Source of the DNA: Geothrix sp.
GTDB taxonomy: Bacteria > Acidobacteriota > Holophagae > Holophagales > Holophagaceae
DNA: 64,000 bases
Direction: 5' to 3'
Assembly: GCA_030681515.1 (NCBI GenBank)
Contig: JAUXSE010000056.1
Location: forward strand, 1-64,000
Shown here: positions 11,429-19,579 of the stretch, one piece after another
Layout of the letters: each line of letters begins with the position of its first letter
Numbering within the stretch: position 1 is the stretch's first letter
Program-made: the position numbers and the translations under genes
The notes under the pieces: generated by a model
Told to the model about the DNA's origin: nothing
Seen by the model: the letters and a program-made list of their open reading frames with translations, nothing else
Databases searched by the model: none

Positions 11429-13126
11429 CTAGCAGCCCTCCAGCAGCACCTTCGCGTGCTCCAGCGCCTCGGCGCGATCCGGATGGCCCGAGAGCAGCCG
11501 GGCCAGCTCGCGGTTGCGCGACTCGCCCGCCACCCAGCCCAGGGCGCTGCGGGTGCGGCCGCCTTCGGTTTCCTTGTGCAGGCGCCCGTGCCGGTCCGCC
11601 CGGGCCGCCACCTGGGCCAGGTGCGTGACGGCCAGCACCTGATGGGCCTTCCCCAGCTCGGCCACGGCCTTGCCCACGGCCAGGGCGGTTTCGCCCCCCA
11701 GTCCCGCGTCCACCTCGTCCAGCACCAGGGTGAGGCCATCCCGCACGCCCGATGTCGAGGCTGGCCCCAGCGCGAGTCCAGCCCCCACCAGGGACAGCAT
11801 CAGGCGGCTCAGCTCCCCGCCTGATGCGATCTTGGCCAGGGGACGGAAGCCTTCGCCGGGATTCGGTTCGATCCAGATGGCCAGGGCCGAGAACCCCTGG
11901 GCCGCCACGCGCACGGGCCGGCCGCTCTGCTGGACCGGGCTGCCGGGTTCCTCCGCCAGGGCCAGCCGCAGCTGGATCCGGGCCCCCTTCATGCCCAACC
12001 GCCCCAGGCGCTTCTGCACCTCGGCTTCCAGCTTCGGGATGGCCGCGGTCCGCCGCCCATGCAGGGCCTCCGCAGCCGCGCGGTAGATCTCCCCAGCCTT
12101 CGCCAGGGCCGCCTCCAGTTCCTTCAGTGGCGCGTTTCCCGCCAGCAGGGAACGCTGCTCATCTTTCAGGGCCTGCATCCGGCCCGGCAGTTCCTCCGGC
12201 TCGCAGCGGTGGCGGCGGGCCTGACGCTCGTAGGTCGCCAGGCGTGCCTCCATGGCCTCGATGCGGTCCGCCCCGGCCCCCGCCCAGCGCAGGGCCTGGT
12301 CCTTGGCCAGGGCCAGCAGATCCTCCAGTTCGAGCACGGCGGAGCGCAGCCGGTCCTGCTCGGCCACCGCATCGGGCCAGTGGTGGACGGCCTTGGCCAG
12401 GGCCTTGTGGGCCAGTTCCACCTTGGGTAGGCCGTCGTTCAGGGCATCGGCCGCCTCGCGGAAGGCCTGCTCAAGATGCACCGCATGGCGCAGGGGCTCC
12501 CGATCCGCCTTGAGCTGGGCCCATTCGCCGGCCTTGGGCGCCAGTTTCTCCAGGTCCGCCAGGGCCTCGGCCAGCTGCTCCAGGCGCTGTTCCCGCTCGG
12601 CCTCGCTGCGGCGCCGGGCCTTCAGGGCGGCTTCCGCCTGCCGCACCGCCACGGCCTCGGATTCCAGGCCGGGCTCGATGCCCAGCACCTCGTCAATCAA
12701 GGCCAGATGGCGGTCTTCGCCGAGCAGGGACTGGTGGTCGTGCTGGCTGGTAAGGCGCATCCAGAGGCGGCCCGCCTCCCGCAGATCCGCCAGGGCGCAA
12801 CTGGCACCGTTGATCCAGGCCCGGCTGCGGCCCGGTCCCACTTCGCGGCGCAGCACCACGGGATGTTCCTCGGGCAGGCCCCGTTCGACGAGGAAGGTCC
12901 GCCAGGCTTCGAAGCGGCCCTCCACCACGGCCTCCACCGTGGCCCGCTCCGCCCCGTGGCGCACCAGTTCCGCGTCGCCCCGGGCCCCCACCAGCAGCGA
13001 CAGCGCGTCCACCAGCAGGGACTTGCCCGCGCCGGTTTCGCCCGTGAGCACCGTGAAGCCCGGTCCCCAGTCCAGGGACAAATCCTCCACCAGGGCCAGG
13101 TTCTGAATTCTGAGGGATGAAAGCAT
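11429..13126 (-). CDS. recN: DNA repair protein RecN
   Basis: SMC-like ATPase of recombinational double-strand-break repair, 565 residues, normal length. It starts MLSSLRIQNLALVEDLSL; the Walker A GETGAGKS is near residues 30-37. A central coiled coil rich in Glu, Ala and Arg follows. Near the C-terminus are the ABC signature (ASGGELSRLMLSL) and Walker B LVLDEVDAGLGG. The gene converges with the response regulator. A TAGACT hexamer (13133-13138) stands 6 nt upstream of the ATG, suggesting a leaderless transcript. Confidence 0.96.
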   Translation of the reverse strand: MLSSLRIQNLALVEDLSLDWGPGFTVLTGETGAGKSLLVDALSLLVGARGDAELVRHGAERATVEAVVEGRFEAWRTFLVERGLPEEHPVVLRREVGPGRSRAWINGASCALADLREAGRLWMRLTSQHDHQSLLGEDRHLALIDEVLGIEPGLESEAVAVRQAEAALKARRRSEAEREQRLEQLAEALADLEKLAPKAGEWAQLKADREPLRHAVHLEQAFREAADALNDGLPKVELAHKALAKAVHHWPDAVAEQDRLRSAVLELEDLLALAKDQALRWAGAGADRIEAMEARLATYERQARRHRCEPEELPGRMQALKDEQRSLLAGNAPLKELEAALAKAGEIYRAAAEALHGRRTAAIPKLEAEVQKRLGRLGMKGARIQLRLALAEEPGSPVQQSGRPVRVAAQGFSALAIWIEPNPGEGFRPLAKIASGGELSRLMLSLVGAGLALGPASTSGVRDGLTLVLDEVDAGLGGETALAVGKAVAELGKAHQVLAVTHLAQVAARADRHGRLHKETEGGRTRSALGWVAGESRNRELARLLSGHPDRAEALEHAKVLLEGC

Positions 13127-13132
13127 CCGATC

Positions 13133-13138
13133 AGTCTA
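13133..13138 (-). promoter_or_regulatory. -10-like TAGACT for recN
   Basis: On the minus strand TAGACT is followed by exactly 6 nt and then the recN ATG. There is no Shine-Dalgarno site. It matches the arrangement seen at five other genes of the window. Confidence 0.5.
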
Positions 13139-13335
13139 GCGGGGCCGCGGTGGCCGGGAGCACTCCAGCCCTGGATCCCGAACACCGGCCCAGCCGTCGG
13201 CTGAAAACGAACCACCCGCGGGACTGGCCCTGCGTCACACTTCTCCACAAGAGCTTCCCCGGGAAGGTCTCGTCTGCCCCATGTTCCCCTCGGACGCCGG
13301 CAGTCACCCGCCAGGTTCAACAGGGAGGCTAGGCC

Positions 13336-14913
13336 ATGCTCGTCCCTGGCCGGAAACGGATCCTCGCCCTCCTGTTTCTCGGCGTCTCGTTCCTGCAGGC
13401 CCAGGGCGGCCAGCCTTCAGCCGATGCGATGCGGGCGGCCCTCCCCGCGCTCAAGGGGAAGGAACGGCTGGCCACCCTCCTCGATCTGGCCAATGCGCTC
13501 GAAACGAAGGCCCCCCGGGAGGCGCTGGCCCACGCCTCGGAAGGCAGGGCCCTCGCGATCCAGCTGGGCGACAAGGAGAAGGAGACGGCCTGTCTCACCA
13601 CGGCGGCCTACTGCTGCATCCAGACCGGTGATTTCACCCCGGCCATCGAGCAGGGGAAGCAGGCCCTGGCCCTGGCGGATGCCATCGGCAACAGGGACCG
13701 GGCTGGCAAGGCCCACAACATCCTGGGCGCCGCCTACACCTTCATGGGCGCCTACAGCCAGGCGCTGGAGGAGGGCATCCAGGCCCTCCGCATCCGGGAG
13801 GCACTGGGCCAGGAGAACAGCATCGCCCTGTCCCTCAACCTGCTGGGCGTGATCTACCACCAGAGCGGGCAGTACGAGAAGGCCATCGAGTACTACGACC
13901 ACATCCTGAGGCGGCTCCAGGAGCACCCCGACACCAGGCGGCTCATCCTCGCCAAGCTCAACAAGGGATTCGCCCAGTACAAGCTGGGCCGGCTGGCGGA
14001 GTCCCTGAGGAACCACCAGGAGGCCCTGGCCCTCGCCGAGGCCTCCGGCGAATCCGCCTACCTGAACTACACCCACCTGAACCTGGGCCTGACCTATACG
14101 GACCTGAAGCAGTTCGACCAGGCCAGGCACTACCTCCATCTGGCCGACCTCGCATACCGGGAGCAGGACCAGAAGCATGGCCTGGTGCAGGTCCTGAACG
14201 CCAGGGCCCGGTTGCACCTGCTGTCCGGCGAGTTTGCCAAGGGGATCCCCCTCGCCAGGGAGGGGGCCGCACTGGCCCGGTCCATCAACGCCCGGGACGA
14301 GCTCAAGAAGAGCTATGAAATGATTTCCGACTTGTACGGGAGGTTGAACAACCTGCCGGAATCCTACCGCTACTACAAACTGGCCACTCAGACGAAGGAT
14401 TCCATCTACACCATCCAGGAGAGCAACAAGATCGCCGAAGCCTCCATGAGGATCGTGACTCTGAAGAAGGACGGCGAGATCGAAGCCCTCAAGAAGGAGC
14501 AGATCATCTCGGGCCTCCAGATCGAGAAGCAGCGCTATCTATCAATCATTTTCGTATCCAGCATCGGCTTCCTGGGGGCGATCGTGTTCCTGCTGGGCAA
14601 CTACGGCAAGCAGATGCGGCAGGCCAAAAAGCGGCTGGAGCAGTCCAACGCGGACTTGGCCAGCATCAACACCGAGCTCCAGGACAAGATCAACGAGGTC
14701 AAGACCCTCAGCGGCCTCCTGCCCATCTGCGCCCAGTGCAAGAAGATCCGGGACGACGAAGGCTACTGGACCCAACTGGAGGGCTACATCTCGGAGCGCA
14801 CCTCCGCCATCTTCACCCACGGCATCTGCCCCCACTGCGCCGAGGCGCTGTACCCAGACGCCATGAAGCAGATGACGGCGAAGGGCGAGAAACCTGCGGC
14901 GGACCTGGGGTAG
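13336..14913 (+). CDS. TPR-repeat membrane protein with C-terminal CxxC module
   Basis: 525 residues. GGGAGG lies upstream of the ATG. A signal peptide covers ~1-23. TPR repeats fill ~40-370 (AHNILGAAYTFMGAYSQALEEGIQALRI and similar). A membrane helix is at ~400-421 (YLSIIFVSSIGFLGAIVFLLG), then a short coiled coil. The end carries LLPICAQCKKIRDDEGYW (~460-477) and HGICPHCAEALYP (~495-507). That Cys module is common at the C-terminus of PAS/GGDEF sensor proteins of deltaproteobacteria and Acidobacteriota and could bind metal. No kinase or cyclase domain follows, so the output is unknown. Confidence 0.85.
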   Translation: MLVPGRKRILALLFLGVSFLQAQGGQPSADAMRAALPALKGKERLATLLDLANALETKAPREALAHASEGRALAIQLGDKEKETACLTTAAYCCIQTGDFTPAIEQGKQALALADAIGNRDRAGKAHNILGAAYTFMGAYSQALEEGIQALRIREALGQENSIALSLNLLGVIYHQSGQYEKAIEYYDHILRRLQEHPDTRRLILAKLNKGFAQYKLGRLAESLRNHQEALALAEASGESAYLNYTHLNLGLTYTDLKQFDQARHYLHLADLAYREQDQKHGLVQVLNARARLHLLSGEFAKGIPLAREGAALARSINARDELKKSYEMISDLYGRLNNLPESYRYYKLATQTKDSIYTIQESNKIAEASMRIVTLKKDGEIEALKKEQIISGLQIEKQRYLSIIFVSSIGFLGAIVFLLGNYGKQMRQAKKRLEQSNADLASINTELQDKINEVKTLSGLLPICAQCKKIRDDEGYWTQLEGYISERTSAIFTHGICPHCAEALYPDAMKQMTAKGEKPAADLG

Positions 14914-15002
14914 ATGCATCGCAGCGCCGCCCCGGGGTCCATTCCCATGGCCCGCAGCCCACGGCCCATGCCCCCCAGTCATACTGGCCCCTGGAGGAAG
15001 AC

Positions 15003-16004
15003 ATGTCCTACCGGAAGCCCTGTGGCAGCGTCCTGGAGGCCATCGGCAACACGCCGCTGGTGCGGTTGCGCCGCGTCGTCGAGCAGCTGCCGGTGGAGAT
15101 CTTCGCCAAGCTGGAATTCCTGAACCCCATGGGCAGCAGCAAGGACCGCATCGCGAAGTACATGATCGAGGCCGCGGAGCGGGATGGCCGCCTGAAGCCC
15201 GGCGACATGATCATCGAGAATTCCTCGGGCAACACGGCCATGGGCCTGGCGCTCATGGCCATCCAGAAGGGCTACCGCCTCAAGGTCGTGGTGCGCGACA
15301 CCATCTCCCAGGAGAAGCTGAACCAGCTGCTGGCCCTGGGCGTGCAGGTGCACAAGGCGGACACGAGCCTACCGCCGGAGCATCCCGACAGCTACAACAA
15401 CATCGCCGCCCGCATGGCGCGGGAGACGCCGGACTGCTACTTTCCCGATCAGCACGGCAACCGGGAGAACAACGCCGCGCACTACCACGGCACGGGCCCG
15501 GAAATCTGGGAGCAGATGGAAGGCCGCGTGGATTTCCTGGTGGCGGGCGCGGGCACCGGCGGCACCATCGGGGGCGTGGGCCGCTTCCTGAAGGAAAAGG
15601 ATCCGGCGATCCAGGTGATCGCCGTGGATCCCGTGGGTTCGGTGTTCACCGGCCACTTCCGCGGCGAGAAAGAATTGAAGGCCGGTCCCTACCGCATCGA
15701 GGGCCTGGGCGACGAGTTCCTCATCCCCACCATGGAGTTCGACCTCATTGACGACATGGTCCAGGTCACGGACCGCCAGGCCTTCCACCAGGCCCGGCGC
15801 CTGGTGCGGGAAGAGGGCATCCTCGGCGGCGGCTCCAGCGGCGCGGCCCTGTGGGCGGTGCTGAAGCTCGCGAAGCAGCTGCCGCCCAGGGACCGTCCGG
15901 CCCGCATCGTGACCGTGTTCCCCGATGGCGCGGGCCGCTACCTCAGCAGCATCTTCAACGATGCCTGGCTCGCCGAACGAGATCTGTTGGAGCCTGAAGA
16001 ATGA
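15003..16004 (+). CDS. PLP-dependent cysteine synthase / cystathionine beta-synthase-type enzyme
   Basis: 333 residues, fold-type II PLP enzyme. GGAGG lies 5 nt before the ATG. The PLP lysine is Lys47 in NPMGSSKDR. The substrate loop ENSSGNTAMG, the phosphate-binding GAGTGGTIGG and the late GGGSSGAA motif are intact. It lacks the CBS regulatory domains of full cystathionine beta-synthase. Candidates are O-acetylserine sulfhydrylase or cystathionine beta-synthase; neighbours in homocysteine metabolism favour the latter slightly. Its stop overlaps the next start by 4 bp (ATGA), so the two are coupled. Confidence 0.9.
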   Translation: MSYRKPCGSVLEAIGNTPLVRLRRVVEQLPVEIFAKLEFLNPMGSSKDRIAKYMIEAAERDGRLKPGDMIIENSSGNTAMGLALMAIQKGYRLKVVVRDTISQEKLNQLLALGVQVHKADTSLPPEHPDSYNNIAARMARETPDCYFPDQHGNRENNAAHYHGTGPEIWEQMEGRVDFLVAGAGTGGTIGGVGRFLKEKDPAIQVIAVDPVGSVFTGHFRGEKELKAGPYRIEGLGDEFLIPTMEFDLIDDMVQVTDRQAFHQARRLVREEGILGGGSSGAALWAVLKLAKQLPPRDRPARIVTVFPDGAGRYLSSIFNDAWLAERDLLEPEE

Positions 16005-16963
16005 CGAGCTTCTCCGGCACCTACCTCGAAGCCATCCGCCGGGCACTCCACGACGCCATGGAGGCGGATCCCAGGGTCTGCTGCCTGGGCGAGGACATCG
16101 GGGCCTACGGTGGCGCCTTCCGGGCCACCGAGGGGCTGCTGGACCGCTTCGGCCCGGACCGCGTGATGGACACGCCCATCGCCGAACAGGCCATCGCGGG
16201 CGCGGCCATCGGCGCGGCGCTCATGGGACAGCGGCCCGTGGCGGAATTCCAGTTCATGGATTTCGCGCTGCTGGCCTCGGATCTCATGGTGAACTTCGCC
16301 GCCAAGGCCCACTGGCGCTGGGGTGCCTCGGTCCCCGTGGTCTTTCGCGGTCCGTCTGGCGCGGGCAACGGCGGTGGCCCCTTCCACAGCCAGAATCCCG
16401 AGGGGCATTTCCTCGGCAGCCCCGGCCTGAAGGTGGTGGCGCCGGGCACCGTGCGCGATGCCTACGCCCTGCTCCGGGCCGCCATCGAGGATCCGGATCC
16501 GGTCCTGTTCCTTGAACACAAGCGCCTCTACCGCCGCCTCAAGGACGAGTGGGAGGAAGCCCCCACCGCGCGGCTCGGCGAAGCGGCCCTGCGGAAGGAC
16601 GGGACGCGGGCCTGCATCATCACCTACGGCGCGGCCCAGCAGGTGGCCCTGGAGGCCGTAGCGGAGCTCGACGTGGCGGTGCTGGACCTGCGCACCCTCT
16701 GGCCCCTGGACGATGGGGCCATCGAGGCCCTGGCGAAGCGCACGCACCGGGTGCTCGTCCTGACCGAGGCCGGCCTGACCTACGGCCCCGGGGCCGAACT
16801 GGCCGCCCGCATCGGCGAAACCTGCTTCACCTGGCTGGATGCGCCCGTCCTGCGCCTGGGCGCCGCGGATACCCCCGTGCCCGCCAGTCCGGTGCTGGAG
16901 GCGGCCTGCCTGCCGGATGCCACGCGGGTGCGCACGGAACTCGAGCGGCTCCTGTCATGGTGA
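16001..16963 (+). CDS. 2-oxoacid dehydrogenase E1 component, beta subunit
   Basis: 320 residues, transketolase-like TPP-dependent E1 beta (pyruvate, 2-oxobutyrate or branched-chain 2-oxoacid dehydrogenase). The family blocks GEDIGAYGGAFRATEGL, DTPIAEQAIAGAAIGAALMG and VVFRGPSGAGNGGGPFHSQ are clear, as is the C-terminal domain (DLRTLWPLDDGAI). No E1 alpha, E2 or E3 gene is nearby. It is translationally coupled to the cysteine-synthase-like gene and followed 16 bp later by a homocysteine/methylene-THF gene. One reading is that it oxidises 2-oxobutyrate released by transsulfuration; this is inference. Confidence 0.88.
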   Translation: MTSFSGTYLEAIRRALHDAMEADPRVCCLGEDIGAYGGAFRATEGLLDRFGPDRVMDTPIAEQAIAGAAIGAALMGQRPVAEFQFMDFALLASDLMVNFAAKAHWRWGASVPVVFRGPSGAGNGGGPFHSQNPEGHFLGSPGLKVVAPGTVRDAYALLRAAIEDPDPVLFLEHKRLYRRLKDEWEEAPTARLGEAALRKDGTRACIITYGAAQQVALEAVAELDVAVLDLRTLWPLDDGAIEALAKRTHRVLVLTEAGLTYGPGAELAARIGETCFTWLDAPVLRLGAADTPVPASPVLEAACLPDATRVRTELERLLSW

Positions 16964-16979
16964 GGGCCATGGGGCAGCC

Positions 16980-18845
16980 ATGACCCATTCCACCTTCCAG
17001 CAGGCCCTCGACGCGGGCGAGTGTTTCCTCTTCGACGGAAGCACCGCCACGGCCCTGCATGATCGCGGGATCACGCTGCAGCGCGGCTTCGAGGAATGCA
17101 ACCTCAAGGCGCCGGATCTGCTGCTGGCCATCCACGGTGAGTTCCTCGCCGCCGGGGCCCAGGTGCTCACCACCAACACCTGGGGGGCCAACCGCCTGAA
17201 GCTGGCGGCCCGGGGCCTGGAAGCGCAGCTGGCGGACATCAACCGTGAGGGCGTCAGCCTCGCCAGGCAGGCCATCGCGCAGCAGGGCAGCCGGGCCTGG
17301 GTGGCGGGCTGCATCGGCCCCCTCGGCGTGCGCATCGAGCCCTGGGGGCCCACCTCCTTCGACGAGGCGCGGGCTTTCTTCCGCGAGCAGGCGGACGTTC
17401 TGCTGGAAGCGGGCGTGGATCTCATCGTCCTGGAGGCCTTCGGGGATCTCAACGAGATCCACCAGGCCCTCCTGGCCGTGCAGGAGATCGGCACCCTTCC
17501 CGTCGCGGCCCTGATGACCCCCAACGAGGAGGGCCAGGCGCTCTTCGGCGCCGAACCCGACTGGTTCATCCAGCAGCTGGATTCCTGGGGCGCCCACCTG
17601 GTGGGCCTCATCGGCGGAAACGGCCCCGCCCCGCACCTGCGGCTGCTGGAGATCCTGAAGGCCGTCACCTCGAAACCCATCGTGCTCCAGCCGAACCCGG
17701 GCCTGCCCCGCCTGGTGGACGGCCGCCTCATCTACGGCGCCAGCCCCGAGTACCTGGGCGAGTTCGCCCGCCGCGCCCTGGCCGCCGGCGCCCGCGGCGT
17801 GGGTGGATGCAGCGGCACCATCGCCGCCCACATCCGGGCCATGCGCGGGGCCTTCCGCCAGGAACGCGCCTTCGTCTCGGCCGGGGGCGGCTTCGAGCTG
17901 AAACCCCACGAGCAGCCCCAGCCCGAGGTGCCCTTCGCCTACCGCAGCCGCTTCAGCCTCAAGCTGGCCCAGGGGGAGTTCGTCCACACCGTGGAGCTGG
18001 TGCCGCCCAGGGGCATGGAGTCCGGCAAGCTCCTGGCGAAGACGCGCCAGTGCCGGGCACTGGGCGTGGACGCCATCAACGTGCCGGACGGCCCCCGGGC
18101 CATGGCCCGCATGTCCGCCCTGGCCACCGCCCTCATCATCGAGCAGCAGGTGGGGCTCGAAACCATCCTCCACTACGCCTGCCGCGACCGGAACCTGCTG
18201 GGCATGCAGGGCGACCTGCTGGGCGCCGCGGGCCTGGGCCTGCGCAACATCCTGGCCGTCACGGGGGATCCGCCGAAACTGGGCCCCTACCCCCTGGCCA
18301 CGGCCGTCTTCGACGTGGACGCCATCGGCCTCGTGAACATGCTCAAGCGCCTGAACACCGGCCTCGACCTGGGTGGCGCCAGCATCGGAAAACCCACCTC
18401 CTTCAGCGTGGGCGTGGCGGCCAACCCCGTGGCCCCGGACCTGGAGCGCGAGAAGCACCGCTTCCGCTACAAGGTGGAGGCCGGCGCCCAGTGGGCCATC
18501 ACGCAACCCGTGTTTGATGCGGACGATCTCTTCCGCTTCCTCGACTTCACCGAATCCCTCGACGGCCAGGGCGGCCTGCCCATCATCGCGGGCATCTGGC
18601 CCCTCAAGAGCCTGCGCAACGCCGAGTTCATGGCCAACGAGGTGCCCGGCGTCCATGTGCCCCCGGCCGTGCTGGCCCGCATGGCGAAGTGGACCCGCGC
18701 CGAAGACCAGATCAAGGAGGGCCTCGCCATCGCCCAGGAAGTCATCGCGGCCATCCGCCCCCGCATCCGCGGCCTCCAGCTATCGGCCCCCTTCGGCCAG
18801 GTCGAACTCGTGGCGCCGCTGCTGCCCAAGCGGGAGAAGGAATGA
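16980..18845 (+). CDS. Homocysteine S-methyltransferase-like / methylenetetrahydrofolate reductase fusion
   Basis: 621 residues with the architecture of YitJ-type proteins. Residues ~1-310 form a homocysteine methyltransferase barrel. Residues ~330-610 form an MTHFR barrel (HTVELVPPRG, ETILHYACRDRN, ILAVTGDPP, KVEAGAQWAITQPVFD). The zinc site of the first domain is broken: the first Cys is Gly212 (GLIGGNGP instead of GLNCxxGP) and the CC pair is Cys277-Ser278 (GGCSGT). MetH in the same cluster keeps all three. The MTHFR half should therefore work and supply methyl-THF to MetH, while the first half is probably inactive or repurposed. Confidence 0.9.
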   Translation: MTHSTFQQALDAGECFLFDGSTATALHDRGITLQRGFEECNLKAPDLLLAIHGEFLAAGAQVLTTNTWGANRLKLAARGLEAQLADINREGVSLARQAIAQQGSRAWVAGCIGPLGVRIEPWGPTSFDEARAFFREQADVLLEAGVDLIVLEAFGDLNEIHQALLAVQEIGTLPVAALMTPNEEGQALFGAEPDWFIQQLDSWGAHLVGLIGGNGPAPHLRLLEILKAVTSKPIVLQPNPGLPRLVDGRLIYGASPEYLGEFARRALAAGARGVGGCSGTIAAHIRAMRGAFRQERAFVSAGGGFELKPHEQPQPEVPFAYRSRFSLKLAQGEFVHTVELVPPRGMESGKLLAKTRQCRALGVDAINVPDGPRAMARMSALATALIIEQQVGLETILHYACRDRNLLGMQGDLLGAAGLGLRNILAVTGDPPKLGPYPLATAVFDVDAIGLVNMLKRLNTGLDLGGASIGKPTSFSVGVAANPVAPDLEREKHRFRYKVEAGAQWAITQPVFDADDLFRFLDFTESLDGQGGLPIIAGIWPLKSLRNAEFMANEVPGVHVPPAVLARMAKWTRAEDQIKEGLAIAQEVIAAIRPRIRGLQLSAPFGQVELVAPLLPKREKE

Positions 18846-18866
18846 GAAACCCAATCGTCGAAAGCT

Positions 18867-19094
18867 GGTCACGGAAGACACGGAAAAAGGCTGGAAGGCA
18901 CGGAAAAGGGCATGGGCGTCCGAGCCAAAAGCACGGGTTGATCCCGGGGGCGCCTGGGCTGTGCTTTTTGGGACGCAGCCAAGGCGCCCTCGGGATCACT
19001 TCCGGCCACGCCGGAAGCCGCCTTAGGCGGGCCCGTGCGGCGAGGGCCACGGCCCCTTCTGTGTCTTCCGTGGAATTCCGTGTCTTCCGTGACC
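18867..19094. repeat. MITE-like inverted-repeat element without a gene
   Basis: A perfect 19-bp inverted repeat bounds this 228-bp stretch: GGTCACGGAAGACACGGAA at 18867-18885 and its reverse complement at 19076-19094. Inside are further CACGGAA copies, a long imperfect hairpin (about 18940-18962 with 18975-18997) and a perfect 8-bp hairpin CTTCCGGC/GCCGGAAG (18999-19017). No coding region is supported. With 19095-19209 (CTCTGTGTTCTCTG-type direct repeats, 19140-19200) it fills the 364-bp gap between the MTHFR fusion and the ferredoxin. Confidence 0.75.
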
Positions 19095-19209
19095 AGCCGG
19101 ACATTGGTGAGTTCCTCGGCATTTGGGGCGGAACCACCCCGCATCTGTTCTCTGTGTTCTCTGCGGCCCTCTGTGTCCTCTGTGTTCCTGTTTTCACCCT
19201 GGATGCGGC

Positions 19210-19497
19210 ATGAGCCCAAGGGTCCACTTCCTCCTCGAGGACCTGCTGGTGGAAGCCCCTGCGGGCACGCCCTTGCAGCGCATCGCGGACGCCGCGGGAG
19301 CCGATATCACCTTCGGCTGCCGCACGGGCTCCTGCGGCACCTGCCGGGTGCGCGTGGTCGAAGGACTGGAGCACTGCAGCGAGGCCGGACCCGAGGAGCG
19401 CGACTTCCTCAAGGGCCTGGACGCCCCCCCAGATCAGCGGCTGGCCTGCCAGGTCATCGTTCTGGGCGATGTCGCTATCGACTACTTGGGACTCTGA
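19210..19497 (+). CDS. [2Fe-2S] ferredoxin
   Basis: 95 residues, plant-type ferredoxin fold. The cluster ligands are in GCRTGSCGTCRVRV (C-x5-C-x2-C) plus the distant Cys in RLACQV. It lies 82 bp before metH and after the MTHFR fusion. A low-potential electron carrier there could feed reductive reactivation of cob(II)alamin on MetH, which needs an electron donor; this is inference from position. Its Ile-Asp is ATC-GAC, one of few exceptions to the window's ATT-GAY habit. Confidence 0.88.
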   Translation: MSPRVHFLLEDLLVEAPAGTPLQRIADAAGADITFGCRTGSCGTCRVRVVEGLEHCSEAGPEERDFLKGLDAPPDQRLACQVIVLGDVAIDYLGL

Positions 19498-19502
19498 AGA
19501 TG

Positions 19503-19565
19503 AAACCGCAGATGACGCAGATGACCCCAGAGAAAAGCGCTGGTCACGGAAGTCACGGTTAAACC
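19503..19565. repeat. Short CAGATGACG / TCACGG repeat cluster
   Basis: Between ferredoxin and metH: ACCGCAGATGACGCAGATGACC-like direct repeats followed by GCTGGTCACGGAAGTCACGG. The latter differs by one base from the left end of the 18867 element. It looks like a fragment of the same family. Confidence 0.6.
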
Positions 19566-19579
19566 AATAGGGGCCTTTC

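Noticed and set aside
14914-15002. Riboswitch (SAM or T-box) before the sulfur cluster
   Set aside because: The gap is short and shows no conserved riboswitch helices; the 77-bp gap before metH likewise has no cobalamin riboswitch.
15003-16004. Extension of the cysteine-synthase-like gene to an upstream start near 14736
   Set aside because: The extra residues overlap the preceding TPR gene in another frame; ATG 15003 has GGAGG and matches the family N-terminus.
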